A stretch of 64,000 nt of DNA, from assembly GCF_033958435.1 (NCBI RefSeq), contig NC_134161.1:7750001-7814000 (forward strand), written 5' to 3'. The stretch comes from Carettochelys insculpta (lineage: Eukaryota > Chordata > Testudines > Carettochelyidae). The notes below the pieces were generated by a model. That model was not told the DNA's origin, made no database searches, and was given only the letters and a program-made list of their open reading frames with translations. Shown here in pieces: positions 47,201 through 53,800 of this stretch. Position 1 is the first letter of the stretch; each line of letters opens with the position of its first letter. The translations under genes were made by a program, and so were the position numbers.

Positions 47201-48422
47201 GGGCTCATCACACACTGTAGTGACGTACACAAAAAGCAGTCAAGTAGCAGTTTAAAGACTAGCAAAATAGTTTATTAGGTGAGCTTTCGTGGGACAGACC
47301 CACTTCTTCAGCCCATAGCCAGACCAGAACAGACTCAACATTTAAGGCACAGAGAACCAAAAACAGTAATCAAGGAGGACAAATCAGAAAAATATGATCC
47401 AGGTGATGCTCGCTGTCCTCAGCGTAGGCGTTGGAAACACCAAGTGAGGGGAGTCTGTTCCGTTGGGCTGGTGTCATGTTCATTCTAGGCTGTTTTCTGC
47501 TCCTGAACCTAGAGAAAATGCCAGGTTTGCTTGAATTGTCCTGCTAGCAAAAATTCAGCATGTCAGCAAGTACCAGGGCTGGGATGCTTTCCTCCTGGAG
47601 GTGAAAGGCGGGGTTGCTTCTAATTTTTTCCCTCTGTGGGTGAAATAAATGTTATGTGCAGCTGTGCACCACCAATAAAAACACAGGCTGCCAGCTGTGG
47701 GTGCCTTGCTAATCAGCTGGGCAGCACCTGAATTGTTCTGGGGTGGCTGCCCAAGCACTCAGCTTCCAGGGGACACTGGTGGTAGGTACGGAGAGGGAGA
47801 AGGAGAGAGGAAGAGGAGAAGGTTTATTTTGCTGTTGCTCCTGCTTGGAGTCCCTCCTCCACACCCAAGTTGCCATCTCAGGGATTGTCCTATGGTGTCC
47901 ATTCGAAGTAGTGGTGCTGGCTGGCAGATAGAGCAGAGAGGATGCATTTCCTCTGCCTGGTCTGTCCCTGGCAGATTCTCCATGCTTTGGGAGCAAGTCC
48001 TCCTTGTTGTTCCTCATCCCATGGCCTACTATGAACTCAGTGTCTTCCTCCTCCTCCTCCCCCAGCCATGGTTGTGTCTGCTTCCAACCTGCATTGCTCA
48101 TGACATAAGTTAGCCAAGAGCATGCTGGGTTTTGCAGCAGCAGCTGTGCCTCCTGGCTGGTCTTGTACACCTGAGATGAGGCAGGCTCTAGTGACTCTGC
48201 TTGCATGAAATCTAATTGTTAGTCCTTTGGAGCAGACTGGCTTGGCTACAGTGCAGACCACCAGGGTTTTGCTCTGCTGGGTTCAGGGAACTCTTTGATA
48301 GAAAATGAAATAATGCTGGGTTCATGTTTCAGGGGAAAGGAAAATAATGGTGCCTGTATGTCTATTGTTTCCCCTATTTCAGATCCTGGTACCGATGGAA
48401 CCAACCCACTTATCTCCATTGA
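11216..48422 (+). CDS. POU2F3: POU2F3 (Oct-11/Skn-1a) POU-domain transcription factor, eleven exons, 5' coding end missing
   Basis: Exons 11216-11250, 25775-25879, 26980-27082, 32576-32658, 34171-34353, 35459-35600, 37216-37352, 39346-39507, 44823-44889, 47011-47143 and 48383-48422 join in frame to 396 residues ending at TGA 48420-48422. Every intron is GT-AG and every phase agrees. Counting from the split Gly at 11216, residues about 144-217 are the POU-specific domain, 218-240 the linker and about 241-300 the POU homeodomain, with recognition-helix motif [13 protein letters not shown]. The N-terminal half is Gln/Ser/Leu-rich (activation region) and the C-terminus is Ser/Pro-rich, ending [12 protein letters not shown], the class-specific tail of POU2F3. 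The product is a nuclear factor that binds the octamer ATGCAAAT; in mammals it specifies tuft and chemosensory cells and acts in keratinocytes. Linker and tail sequences exclude POU2F1 and POU2F2. About 30 N-terminal residues are expected from an exon not seen here. Confidence 0.96.
13480..13603. repeat. Hairpin repeat family, second subfamily
   Basis: aggtagccgtgctagtctat, cagtccagtagcactttaaa and, at the far end, tctttaaagtgctactg as an inverted mate. The middle with the ribozyme-like core is lost. Confidence 0.6.
14618..15260 (-). mobile_element. Non-LTR retrotransposon, C-terminal fragment (copy 2)
   Basis: A minus-strand frame of 180 codons carries the motifs [24 protein letters not shown] and [11 protein letters not shown]; it is better preserved than copy 1. 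The 3' end is a GAA microsatellite after GACCGCCAAG on the minus strand, consistent with a simple-repeat LINE tail. Confidence 0.75.
15640..15750 (-). repeat. L2/CORE-SINE-like remnant
   Basis: gaccttacagtttagatgac and the flanking bases match the reversed end of the same SINE/LINE class seen at 4385. Confidence 0.35.
15958..16075 (-). repeat. MIR/CORE-SINE remnant
   Basis: ttttacagatggggaacctg followed by aggca and agtgacttgccgaaagccac, the reversed MIR core. A second acagatgagcaaactgag occurs near 16131, possibly another copy. Confidence 0.7.
17645..17915. repeat. G-rich minisatellite
   Basis: About six diverged tandem units of roughly 40-50 bases built on ggggttaagcctggggatgg and a ttggggctgag-like half. 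Runs of three to seven G recur, so the + strand has quadruplex potential. Minus-strand open frames there simply repeat PSPGLT-like peptides. Confidence 0.85.
18180..18305 (-). repeat. Possible tRNA-derived SINE head
   Basis: Minus strand reads GGTTTGGTCAGTGGGATACT and, further on, CTGGTTCAGATCCCACTC, resembling A and B boxes. No functional tRNA fold is apparent. Confidence 0.35.
18700..19130. repeat. Old sauropsid repeats (class uncertain)
   Basis: tagcaccactttgcatttct and gccttttatctgaagatctc (18808-18852), and a second piece with tccgtgggagttgcagacgc and aaatcaggcctg near 19050-19115, look like common amniote repeats from memory of their style. No class is assigned. Confidence 0.35.
20211..20338. 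repeat. Hairpin repeat family copy, one arm shortened
   Basis: A perfect 24-base palindrome (20226-20249) lies at the tip; the left arm ends after about 30 bases, the right arm runs on through ctgttagtctataaggtgcc to acatggctacctctctgg. The core of the ribozyme-like motif is deleted. Confidence 0.75.
22005..22041. repeat. (TC)n/(T)n microsatellite
   Basis: Pure TC repeats followed by a T run. Confidence 0.9.
25775..25879 (+). CDS. POU2F3: POU2F3 exon b (IKTEDLTDS)
   Basis: The acceptor is cccctgcag and the donor gtaagtgg; 105 bases give exactly 35 codons, phase 0 on both sides. It begins [11 protein letters not shown] and ends MMHGSQITG. This is part of the acidic and Gln-containing N-terminal region. 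It joins directly to DMNSLH in the next exon; from memory the mammalian protein carries a few extra residues at this junction, for which I see no coding sequence here. Confidence 0.93.
25880..26979 (+). other. POU2F3 intron, 1.1 kb
   Basis: Intron between exons b and c. Nothing beyond a short T run near 26820 was seen. A long minus-strand open frame crosses this interval but has no recognisable similarity. Confidence 0.8.
26980..27082 (+). CDS. POU2F3: POU2F3 exon c (LQQLVLVPG)
   Basis: The acceptor is tttcttccttag and the donor gtaatag. The 103 bases encode 34 residues plus one base, beginning [16 protein letters not shown] and ending SQAQAGQQ. This Leu/Gln-rich activation segment is conserved among POU2F3 proteins. 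It ends in phase 1, matching the two-base start of the next exon. Confidence 0.93.
27404..27625 (+). mobile_element. hAT-like non-autonomous element
   Basis: Starts caggggtgagcaaactt, the typical end of hAT family elements; the interior is AT-rich and non-coding. The far terminus was not identified with certainty. Confidence 0.4.
27658..28165 (-). mobile_element. Probable Penelope-like element, 3' part, with hammerhead-like terminal repeat
   Basis: Read on the minus strand, 28145 to about 27930 codes for [20 protein letters not shown] followed by EHF, resembling the C-terminal part of a GIY-YIG endonuclease as in Penelope-like elements; several stops follow. It then runs into 27780-27658, a copy of the hairpin repeat family with CTGATGA...GAAA. 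Class is inferred from this combination; hits to known elements were not checked. Confidence 0.45.
27736..27762 (-). ncRNA. Hammerhead-ribozyme-like core 1
   Basis: Minus strand: CTGATGA, one A, GTGGG, a 5-base loop, CCCAT, GAAA, then GCTT. Stem II has four Watson-Crick pairs and one G-U. Flanks give no convincing stem I, so a cleaving molecule is doubtful for this copy. Confidence 0.35.
28720..29200. other. GC-rich block followed by transposon-like end
   Basis: 28736-29100 is GC-rich in a region otherwise AT-rich and reads open in several frames, which reflects composition. 29104-29190 (ggtgtccaatgtgctagcca and on) resembles a hAT terminus. Possibly one non-autonomous element. Confidence 0.3.
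30520..30620 (+). repeat. MIR-like remnant
   Basis: tttcccccatctgtaaaaca, gataatgat, then aaatgtttggagatgtacag: decayed MIR/L2 tail. Confidence 0.5.
30663..30950 (-). mobile_element. CR1 LINE, 3' UTR fragment
   Basis: Begins agaatcatagaataccagga, i.e. the CR1 terminus in reverse, and continues through the conserved gaaggaagtttttcgtaata block. Confidence 0.75.
30963..31371. mobile_element. 409-bp palindromic MITE-like element
   Basis: The two ends are inverted copies: cttcagaagtggcatg and catgccacttttgaag, and the match continues through tatgctaatgaggcac, tttggagtccggaagac and gcttctggaaggaactcctt-type segments to a centre near 31170. No coding capacity. Non-autonomous DNA transposon is the likeliest class. 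Confidence 0.75.
31385..32330 (-). mobile_element. Degenerate CR1/L3-like LINE
   Basis: tgattaagctctggtggtct, ggtctagatggttgaagtcc and gatagacccctaccatgat are reversed LINE RT-region text of the type also seen at 61.8 kb. A-rich insertions at 31866 and 32022. Confidence 0.55.
32576..32658 (+). CDS. POU2F3: POU2F3 exon d ([12 protein letters not shown])
   Basis: The acceptor is ttctctcctcag and the donor gtaagat. The 83 bases complete an Ala codon and encode [12 protein letters not shown] through GPSLASQ. The segment is Gln/Ser/Leu-rich, again part of the N-terminal activation region, and ends in phase 0. Confidence 0.93.
33170..33260 (+). repeat. CORE/L2-like tail
   Basis: cttgtaaagcacctggccca, gtgcaggtgctatgcaaata and taatagtagtaa follow the usual pattern of these ancient tails. 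Confidence 0.4.
34171..34353 (+). CDS. POU2F3: POU2F3 exon e (start of POU-specific domain)
   Basis: The acceptor is tctttttaacag and the donor gtgagg; 61 codons, phase 0 to 0. A variable lead ([10 protein letters not shown]) precedes the conserved [20 protein letters not shown] and IKLGFTQ, which are helix 1 and the start of helix 2 of the POU-specific domain. The following exon continues with GDVGLAMG. Confidence 0.97.
35459..35600 (+). CDS. POU2F3: POU2F3 exon f (rest of POU-specific domain)
   Basis: The acceptor is attccggcag and the donor gtaggg. The 142 bases encode 47 residues plus one base: [19 protein letters not shown] through [12 protein letters not shown]. The recognition helix [14 protein letters not shown], which contacts the ATGC half-site, is complete and shows no substitution I can identify as damaging. 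Confidence 0.97.
35820..35998 (+). repeat. Repeat family A copy
   Basis: gggtgcaataaattttctta, gcaccaaggcctgtgcagat, ctgggtagcatctggacctc and ttcccaagtgctcagctta occur in the family order. Confidence 0.6.
36180..36300 (+). repeat. MIR-like remnant
   Basis: ctgcctctgtttccctgctt, aaatggggga and aatgccctgagatctactga. Confidence 0.5.
36708..37024. mobile_element. MITE-like element, copy 1
   Basis: Ends are taggccatgtctacatta and tggtgtagaccaagccta, inverted and flanked by TAG/TAA-type trinucleotides compatible with a TWA target duplication (Harbinger-like, inferred). Inside are two short palindromes around 36860-36885 and 36915-37010. Confidence 0.6.
37216..37352 (+). CDS. POU2F3: POU2F3 exon g (linker and homeodomain N-arm)
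   Basis: The acceptor is tttttccccag and the donor gtgagg. The 137 bases complete Glu and encode 45 residues: a Ser/Pro-rich linker ([13 protein letters not shown]), then the basic arm [14 protein letters not shown] and helix 1 ending LEKRFQD. The RKRKKR cluster is also a likely nuclear localisation signal. Confidence 0.97.
37353..39345 (+). other. POU2F3 intron, 2.0 kb
   Basis: Between exons g and h. 37.4-37.9 kb is A/T-rich low complexity. A tRNA-derived SINE remnant lies at 38.76-38.95 kb and an MIR-like trace near 38.70 kb. Nothing else recognised. Confidence 0.75.
38755..38950 (-). repeat. tRNA-derived SINE, second copy
   Basis: gcctccacagcttgagtgga, gaggacacttattctttctc and aaccacacataggtgtgtga match the SINE at 3106-3285. 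Confidence 0.55.
39346..39507 (+). CDS. POU2F3: POU2F3 exon h (homeodomain helices 2 and 3)
   Basis: The acceptor is tgtcttaccag and the donor gtgagcc; 54 codons, phase 0 to 0. It opens [10 protein letters not shown] and carries the recognition helix [15 protein letters not shown] with the POU-diagnostic Cys following WF. The homeodomain ends in this exon and a Pro/Ser segment ending YNSRL follows. A hairpin repeat begins only about 38 bases after the donor. Confidence 0.97.
39544..39745. repeat. Full hairpin repeat (two long inverted arms)
   Basis: Arms run from about 39544 to 39615 and from about 39628 to 39702, e.g. aagtcctgtggcaccta against taca aggtgccacaggactt; a tail to 39745 ends agctatctctctgatac. 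It starts about 38 bases beyond the homeodomain exon donor. The minus strand of the first arm holds a hammerhead-like core. Confidence 0.85.
39594..39622 (-). ncRNA. Hammerhead-ribozyme-like core 2
   Basis: Minus strand: CTGATGA (39622-39616), one A, GCGGG, loop TCTTTG, CCCAC, GAAA, then GCTT. Stem II has one C-A mismatch. GCAT precedes the first box and ACAC follows GCTT, so stem I is not preserved here. Confidence 0.35.
40570..40864. mobile_element. MITE-like element, copy 2
   Basis: Internal order matches copy 1: gttgatcttccagggttcaa, tcgacctccctcagtgggga, gtagataagtcgattccagc, and gtgtaggcctagcctgag at the end. Confidence 0.6.
42821..43205 (-). mobile_element. Non-LTR retrotransposon 3' fragment
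   Basis: Minus-strand frame 43159-42851 has [20 protein letters not shown] and [18 protein letters not shown], the LINE C-terminal signature. It ends at a (GAT)n tail on the minus strand (tcatcatcat at 42821). Different family from 4745 and 14618. Confidence 0.75.
44823..44889 (+). CDS. POU2F3: POU2F3 exon i (C-terminal tail)
   Basis: The acceptor is gttctcttccag and the donor gtgagc. The 67 bases encode [20 protein letters not shown], then GT, plus one base. SGSL-PLSV and HSTMPGT are conserved in POU2F3. This is part of the C-terminal region outside the DNA-binding domain. Confidence 0.94.
45260..45375 (+). repeat. CORE/L2-like tail
   Basis: gtaaactctttggtgcagga, actgtctgttccgtg and gcagtgcctaggacaatggc follow the usual pattern. 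Confidence 0.45.
45460..46143. mobile_element. TTCGAA-rich palindromic MITE with CpG-rich arms
   Basis: Terminal inverted repeats share tctacacgtg/cacgtgtaga; subterminal blocks ctacttcgaagtagc, gcgctatttcgaagttaact and cgacgttgc recur in both orientations. About 680 bp, non-coding. It splits a hAT-like element. Confidence 0.7.
46390..46490. repeat. AT-rich low-complexity tract
   Basis: Repeated tatata and tatatctatatat units; no gene content. Confidence 0.8.
47011..47143 (+). CDS. POU2F3: POU2F3 exon j (Ser-rich C-terminal tail)
   Basis: The acceptor is tcttctgttgcag and the donor gtaagg. The 133 bases complete Val and encode [20 protein letters not shown] through SSSFNPS, plus two bases. 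Serine-rich, as in the family. A repeat copy with a ribozyme-like core begins about 75 bases beyond the donor. Confidence 0.94.
47225..47460. repeat. Hairpin repeat family, second subfamily, with intact-looking core
   Basis: cagtcaagtagcagtttaaa, tttattaggtgagctttcgt and gacccacttcttcagcccat; related to 13480-13603 by its termini. The extension past 47320 is unlike the other copies. Confidence 0.6.
47281..47316 (-). ncRNA. Hammerhead-ribozyme-like core 3 (best copy)
   Basis: Minus strand: GGG, CTGAAGA (47311-47305), one A, GTGGG, loop TCTGT, CCCAC, GAAA (47288-47285), GCTC, ACC. Stem II is five perfect pairs. AGCT is self-complementary, as in short stem III hammerheads that act as dimers; ACC after GCTC could pair with the GG before the first box. 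The extra A after CTGAAGA departs from the standard core. Confidence 0.45.
47618..47785 (+). repeat. Repeat family A copy
   Basis: tttttccctctgtgggtgaa, ataaatgttatgtgcagctg, gggcagcacctgaattgttc and tggctgcccaagcactcagc in family order. Confidence 0.65.
48383..48422 (+). CDS. POU2F3: POU2F3 terminal coding exon k
   Basis: The acceptor cccctatttcag is followed by one base that completes Gly and then by codons for [12 protein letters not shown] and TGA (48420-48422). The YRWN...TYLH ending is specific to POU2F3 and fixes both reading frame and gene identity. Confidence 0.95.
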
Positions 48423-48849
48423 AGCTATTGCTCCAATCCTGCATAAAGGGAGCTCTAACTTCTAGCTATGGACCAGCTTCTGGGACAAAGTTTAGAGCGA
48501 TGGCGCCTTCAAAGTGCTGCAGATGGAAGGGCTTGCTTAGAGGATCCAAGCACAGCTGAATGGTTAAGAGAGACTACAGCTATCACCTGAACATCCCAAG
48601 AGATTCTCAGCTCCAGCTGGGAAATTTAATACCCTTCCAGCCAGGTTTTAACCAAAAATAAGATCCCTCACTTCGCCCTCCAGCACCTAACACAGTCCAT
48701 CACCAACGGATAGCTGCAATGCTCTGTAATGCCCAGTGATGGCTATCCTGGAAGGATTTCTATACGACACTCCCACTTCTAGCTCATCTCAGAGTTTCTC
48801 GTGAGAAGGGTCTGCCCTGCCATATCTGACCCCCCCCACACACACACAT

Positions 48850-49003
48850 CATAGAATCATAGAAGAGTAGGACTGGAAGGGACCTCAAGAGGCCATCGAG
48901 TCCTGCCCTCATGGCAGGCCCAAGCACTTTCTAGACCATCCCTGAAAGCCATCTATCTAACCTCTTCTTAAATAGCTCCAGTGATGGAGATTCTACCACA
49001 CAT
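48850..49003 (-). mobile_element. CR1 fragment in the POU2F3 3' UTR
   Basis: atagaatcatagaagagtag, ctggaagggacctcaagagg and ccctcatggcaggcccaagc are the reversed CR1 3' end. Confidence 0.75.
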
Positions 49004-49613
49004 CCCAGAAACCCTAAATCAAACTGAGGTTACCATATTCATTTCACCAAAGACCCAGATGTGAACTTCGGTGTCCTATTGACTACCCAGGTCCCTGTCT
49101 GAGTGCGTCATTCTCCTTGACTAAATGGGTTTCCTTGGAATGATTCTCCCCTTTTCAAAAGCTCTGGTCTTCCTTTCTTTAAATCTGTACAGACATTTGC
49201 CTCTTTACATCCCGTGTCCACCCCCACCCCCGCCTCACCGCCTTAAATAGGCACCTTATTTTAAAGACACTGCTCTGGTAATTGCTCAGTTCTAACCTGC
49301 AACCTGAGGCTCTTTTGGAGGCTCTCGCTCTTAGATATCGTGGGTGAAATTCTAGCTCCACTGACGCCTGGGCATTTTTCCTTGTGTGTATTTTGCTTCA
49401 CTCTTATTTATCTACAGGGCTTTGTGAGCTACCAAACAACACAGCCTCCCTAATTTTGGGGGGAGGGTTGTTGTTCATTGTGCTGAATTATAAACAATGT
49501 AAATATCCCTCCCATTCTTTGGGTATGTTCTTCCATTCCTAGGAGGACAGTTTGTATAACACAGGTGTGAATGTTGAGGATTTGATTTTTCTGTGTGTGT
49601 GTCGTTTAATTTC

Positions 49614-49619
49614 ATTAAA
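49614..49619 (+). promoter_or_regulatory. Candidate poly(A) signal of POU2F3
   Basis: ATTAAA lies 1.2 kb beyond the stop, after a GT run and before a GTGTAG-containing stretch. Other A/T-rich hexamers occur nearby, so this is a candidate only. Confidence 0.35.
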
Positions 49620-50269
49620 AACTAAAGTGTAGAAAATCTAACCAATTTCACAGAGTCTCAACAGGGAGATCGTGCTTATTTCACACTCCTCTATCTGAAA
49701 GGTGCAGATATTTCATTTTCTGGAATGGAATTCAAACTTGAAACATGGTACAAAGGAGCGAGCTCTTCTATTCATCAGAGTGCCAGTGACATCTGTAGCA
49801 CTTCAGTGATTTATGCCCTCTGAACATTCTGGCAGAACCAATGTTGATTCTATTTCTTTTTCTGATGTCTGACTGTTATTTTTAGGTAAATGCGAGCTAC
49901 ATTTTCAGAGTAAAAATCCTATTTAATTTGTGGTTTGAGCTATTCTTTTCTTAATTCCATGTCGGGTTTAAAAGCCCCCCTAAAAGTTCTACATTCTAGG
50001 GTTGTACCCCACAATGAAAAAATGGATTTTTAGGAGTTCTCAATTGTTTCCGTACATAGATATCAATCCTGCAAACGTTATAAATTTCAGGTGTGTAGTG
50101 TGACTGACCAAGTGTAGCTTGATCCTTCTGGAGAGGGAGACAGTGGACAGGGATAAGCCCGCCCACAGCTACAAGATCCCCCTTGAGAGGGGGATCCATT
50201 AAAAAAACCACAGTCCCCAAATAAATCTGGGGGACAACTAAAAAGAAAACAGGGATGGGTGTGGAGGTC

Positions 50270-50950
50270 ATATGGCTAAAACAGGGGAGTCAAAAGGGAA
50301 TACCAAGCAGACAGCCCCAGACAGTGCCCACTGCTGCTCCAAGGTATAGAGGGAGTCAGCGAATGCTGCCCAGAGGAACTCCGCCCAGATTTGTGACCAA
50401 GAGTAGCTCGATAGATAGCAAATATGCTTGCCACTGGATGACTGTATTTCTGTTTCCTGAGCAGGAACTGATGCAGAGCAAGCAGGCAGGTGCTGGAGCC
50501 AATTAAGTCAGGCTGGCACCTGGATTCAATTAAGAGCTTTCCAGAAGCAATAGAGAAACAGGCTAATCAGAACATCTGCTGGGGCCAATTTGAAAGGGTT
50601 CCTGCAGGCAACGTGAAGAGCTGGGAGTGTGGTGGTGTGCTGTGGAACAGCTTGGGAGGGCATGCATACTCAGGTACCAGGAACAAGGGTCTGGGGGGAA
50701 AATATGGGGAAGTAGCTGAGGGCTATAGCTATGGTAGTGGAGGAAAGATTACCTTTGGCCATTGCTATTAGAGCCCTGGGTTTGAACCCACAGCAGAGGG
50801 CTGGCCTAGGTTCCCCCCACCCTTTGTTATGCCACAGCAGAGATGCTCCTTGAGGGGGAAGAACTAGAGCTAAAGAGGATTCCCAGACTAAATCCATTGA
50901 CTGGCCTATAATGAAAGTTGTTCAATAGGCTGCAACCCTTGCCTCCAAAA
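50270..50950. repeat. Possible dispersed element, class unknown
   Basis: Blocks such as agccaattaagtcaggctgg, cacctggattcaattaagag and gagggctggcctaggttccc have the look of an LTR or internal retroelement sequence, but no primer site, coding motif or terminal repeat was found. Confidence 0.25.
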
Positions 50951-51897
50951 AGAGAGAGAGGTTATGTTGAGGTTCACAGTGAGCCTCCAAGGCATCTCCT
51001 AACTGTTTAGAAAAGCAAGACCACCCCTGCCCCTGAGACAAACTGCAGTATATTTGATAGAACCCAACTGTGCATTACAGCACATCTCTGTGGAAATACA
51101 TTGCTTTCCTGAGATGCAGCCATATCCAAGCCCACCTTGGTGGTGCAGGACTAATGCATATGTGTCTATTTACAAGCTTAAGATTATAAGGGAGACAAAA
51201 AGTACTGTTAAGGAGACACCCAATAATTTAAAATCCTACAGAATGCTATGGTGCATGTTGTCAGCTAGAGTATTTTTGAGGCTATAAATCAAATAGCATG
51301 GTATGTTTTTATACAGGGAATGTGGTTTTATGATTAATAAAAATTGGCCTTCTGCTTTGCATGTCAGACTGTTAAAAAGCTACTCTGAGGTACTCTAGGC
51401 TTAATGTTTTAATTATGTTCATATTAGGTTTGCAATGAAAACAGCTCTTCTGAGTCTTTTATAAAATTTCAGTGAAAAATGTTTGTATTCAAAGAGCAAA
51501 AGTCTGCCACGTGAATATTGCAGTCCTGTGCTAATCCTTGAGAACCAGACAGTGACACTAACCAGAAGCTAGCATGAAACAGACTAGCCTAGTTCCACTC
51601 TCCCATATGAGGGAGGTGCAAAAGGTAACAAACAGCAGTGATTGTTGAAAAGCCAACATCAGTAAGTTGTTCAATGGGATTTATGCTTTAAATCACACAG
51701 ACACTTCTGAAATTCCCACATTTAATGAATTATTAGTAACACGGCTGGTTAGCAGGCTTAGACTAACTAGATGCTTTTAAATTTGAATGTCTGAGTATAT
51801 CTACATAGCAGCTGGAAACCTGAGTATTTTTACCTCCTGAATTAAAAGGCATGATCCTTCTACCATGGAGAAGGGCCACCGCTTTGAGAAGGTATCG

Positions 51898-52090
51898 GAG
51901 GGGTAGCCGTGTTAGTCTGGATCTGTAACAGCAACGAAGGGTCCTGTGGCACCTTATAGAGTAACAGAAAAGTTTTGAGCATGAGCTTTCATGAGCACAG
52001 ACTCACTTCAAAGTGAGTCTGTGCTCACGAAAGCTCATGCTCAAAACTTTTCTGTTACTCTATAAGGTGCCACAGGACCCTTCATTGCCG
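51898..52090. repeat. Full hairpin repeat (long inverted arms)
   Basis: ggtagccgtgttagtctgga leads to arm cacct...ctcactt, then the inverted arm from aagtgagtctgtgctcacga to ggtgccacaggacccttc. Near-perfect arms of about 75 bases. The arm has a GTGAG/CTCAC stem in place of GTGGG/CCCAC; the CTGANGA box is missing. Confidence 0.85.
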
Positions 52091-52559
52091 CTTTGAGAAA
52101 GGAACCGAGAGTATGTTGACAGCCAAGACAGAAGTTATGAGCTGATCTTTCTGGTTGCTTAATGCCTGGTCTTCCCATTCAGTCCCACAGAACTTAGATC
52201 GGTTCAGCAGGTTTTGTTTGGTTTGGTTTCTTTAATACACATGCCTTGTGGAATTTACTCATACCCATCCTGTCATAGTGCTCCCCTCGTGGAGACTTTG
52301 CAGAATCTCTGGCTGAAACTTGCTTTGGAATACATTATACTATAAAAATTGCAAACATACACCCCCAGGGACTGCTCATGGCTCTTATTCACATACTGGT
52401 TTTTGTTTTGTTTCCTACATAATTAGATCACATATAACATTATAAGAAAGTGGTTTATCTGAATCATTTCCAACAGCTTCACAAAAAGTTAGGGCAATCC
52501 AGTAGGGTAGAAGGTAACTGTTTTGGCTGCAAAAATATTATTTCTTATTTATTGTATAA

Positions 52560-52640
52560 CCCCCAGCACCTAGCATCCCAACATGGGCCAGAAACCCATA
52601 GTGCTAAGTATTGTACAAATGCAGAACAAAAACACACTCC
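52560..52640 (-). repeat. CORE/L2-like remnant
   Basis: cccagcacctagcatcccaa and tagtgctaagtattgtacaa, reversed tail of the class. Confidence 0.45.
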
Positions 52641-53389
52641 TGAGAAAGAGAGTTCATACAAATCCAACCGCGTACTAAAGGTTTATATTGTGGTAACACC
52701 AAGAGGTTAACAGATAAGCATCTTCTTGCGTTAGCACTGCACTGATATGTAGAAAATGACAGCCCCAAAAACCTTACAGCACCCCCTTTTTGAGGTGGAA
52801 TTTTTGGGGTTGATAGTTCCTCAGTGTGAATGAAGGAATGAGGCAATATCTGACATCAGAAAGTGAAGGTAACTTGTTCTCTGTTTTTACAGCTGTAAAG
52901 TAAGATCCATACATGACACCAAGCTAACAAGCAGTGTTTATATTTCACCTGCAACGATTTTACCTGAGTCTGTTCTAAGTTCTACCAATGAATAAGCATT
53001 GGAGGGCAGGCTCTGAGAGCTCACAGGAAAACTTGTAAACATATTCAACAAAAACGACATCTTTTTGGTTCCCCATACATGATGAACACAAACTGAAACG
53101 CTTGCATGCCACGCTCACATCTCGAGCATTCTCACATACAGCAGGGAAACAAGGACCGCTTATGCTCATCAGGAGAAAAGGTTAAACGTTTCCCTTACAT
53201 TGTTTATGCAGCATGTGCGACACCTAATGGCACAACAGAGTCGCCAACACAGAGGTTCTTCATAGAGTAAATTTACCAATGTGACAGCTCCGTTTAAACA
53301 AAGGCAACTGTGCTGGCTGGGCCAGCTGAGTATGTGGGAAGATGGACGCACACCCAAGGAGCTGACCGAGGGGACCACAACAACAGTAT

Positions 53390-53800
53390 GACCCCGGCTG
53401 AGAGATTTGAGTTTATTGACTTTGCAGAAGAGAAGACGGAGGGGTGATTTGATATCATCTTCAGCTTCCTGAAAGGGGGCTCTAAAGAGGATGGAGTGAG
53501 ACTGTTCTCAGTAGTGACAGACAGCAGGACAAGGAGCATTGGTCTGAAGTTACAGAGGGAGAGGGAGAGGTGTAGGTTGGATATTAGGAAAAATTGTTTC
53601 ACTAGGAGGGTGGGGAAGCACTGGAATGTGTTACCATAAGAGGTGGTGGAATCTCCATCCCTACAGGTTTTTAAGTCACGGATCGTCATAGTCCTGGCTG
53701 GGATGATTTAGTTGGGGTTTGACCCTCTTTTGGGCAGGGAGCTGGATTAGATGACCTCCTGAGGTCCCTTCCAGCCCTAGAATTCTATGATTCTGTGACA
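53390..53800 (+). mobile_element. CR1 LINE, 3' end
   Basis: Runs from tttgagtttattgactttgc through ggatattaggaaaaattgtt to ggtcccttccagccctagaa and ttctatgattctg, the CR1 terminus. Confidence 0.8.

Larger units (their letters stand above)
44890..48382 (+). other. POU2F3 introns around exon j
   Basis: Two introns (44890-47010 and 47144-48382). The first holds a CORE/L2-like trace (45.26-45.37 kb) and a hAT-like element interrupted by a palindromic MITE (45.38-46.5 kb). The second holds a repeat with a ribozyme-like core (47.22 kb on) and a family A copy (47.62 kb). Confidence 0.75.
48423..49640 (+). other. POU2F3: Probable 3' UTR of POU2F3
   Basis: The stretch after the stop has no coding exon. 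It contains a CA run (about 48831-48848), a reversed CR1 fragment (48850-49003), then unique AT-rich sequence with a candidate poly(A) signal ATTAAA at 49614-49619. The end point is inferred; no transcript evidence is available. Confidence 0.5.

Noticed and set aside
39544..52090. Repeated hairpins as a CRISPR-like or bacterial repeat array
   Set aside because: Copies are dispersed over tens of kilobases, differ in length and sit in vertebrate introns; there are no spacers or cas genes.
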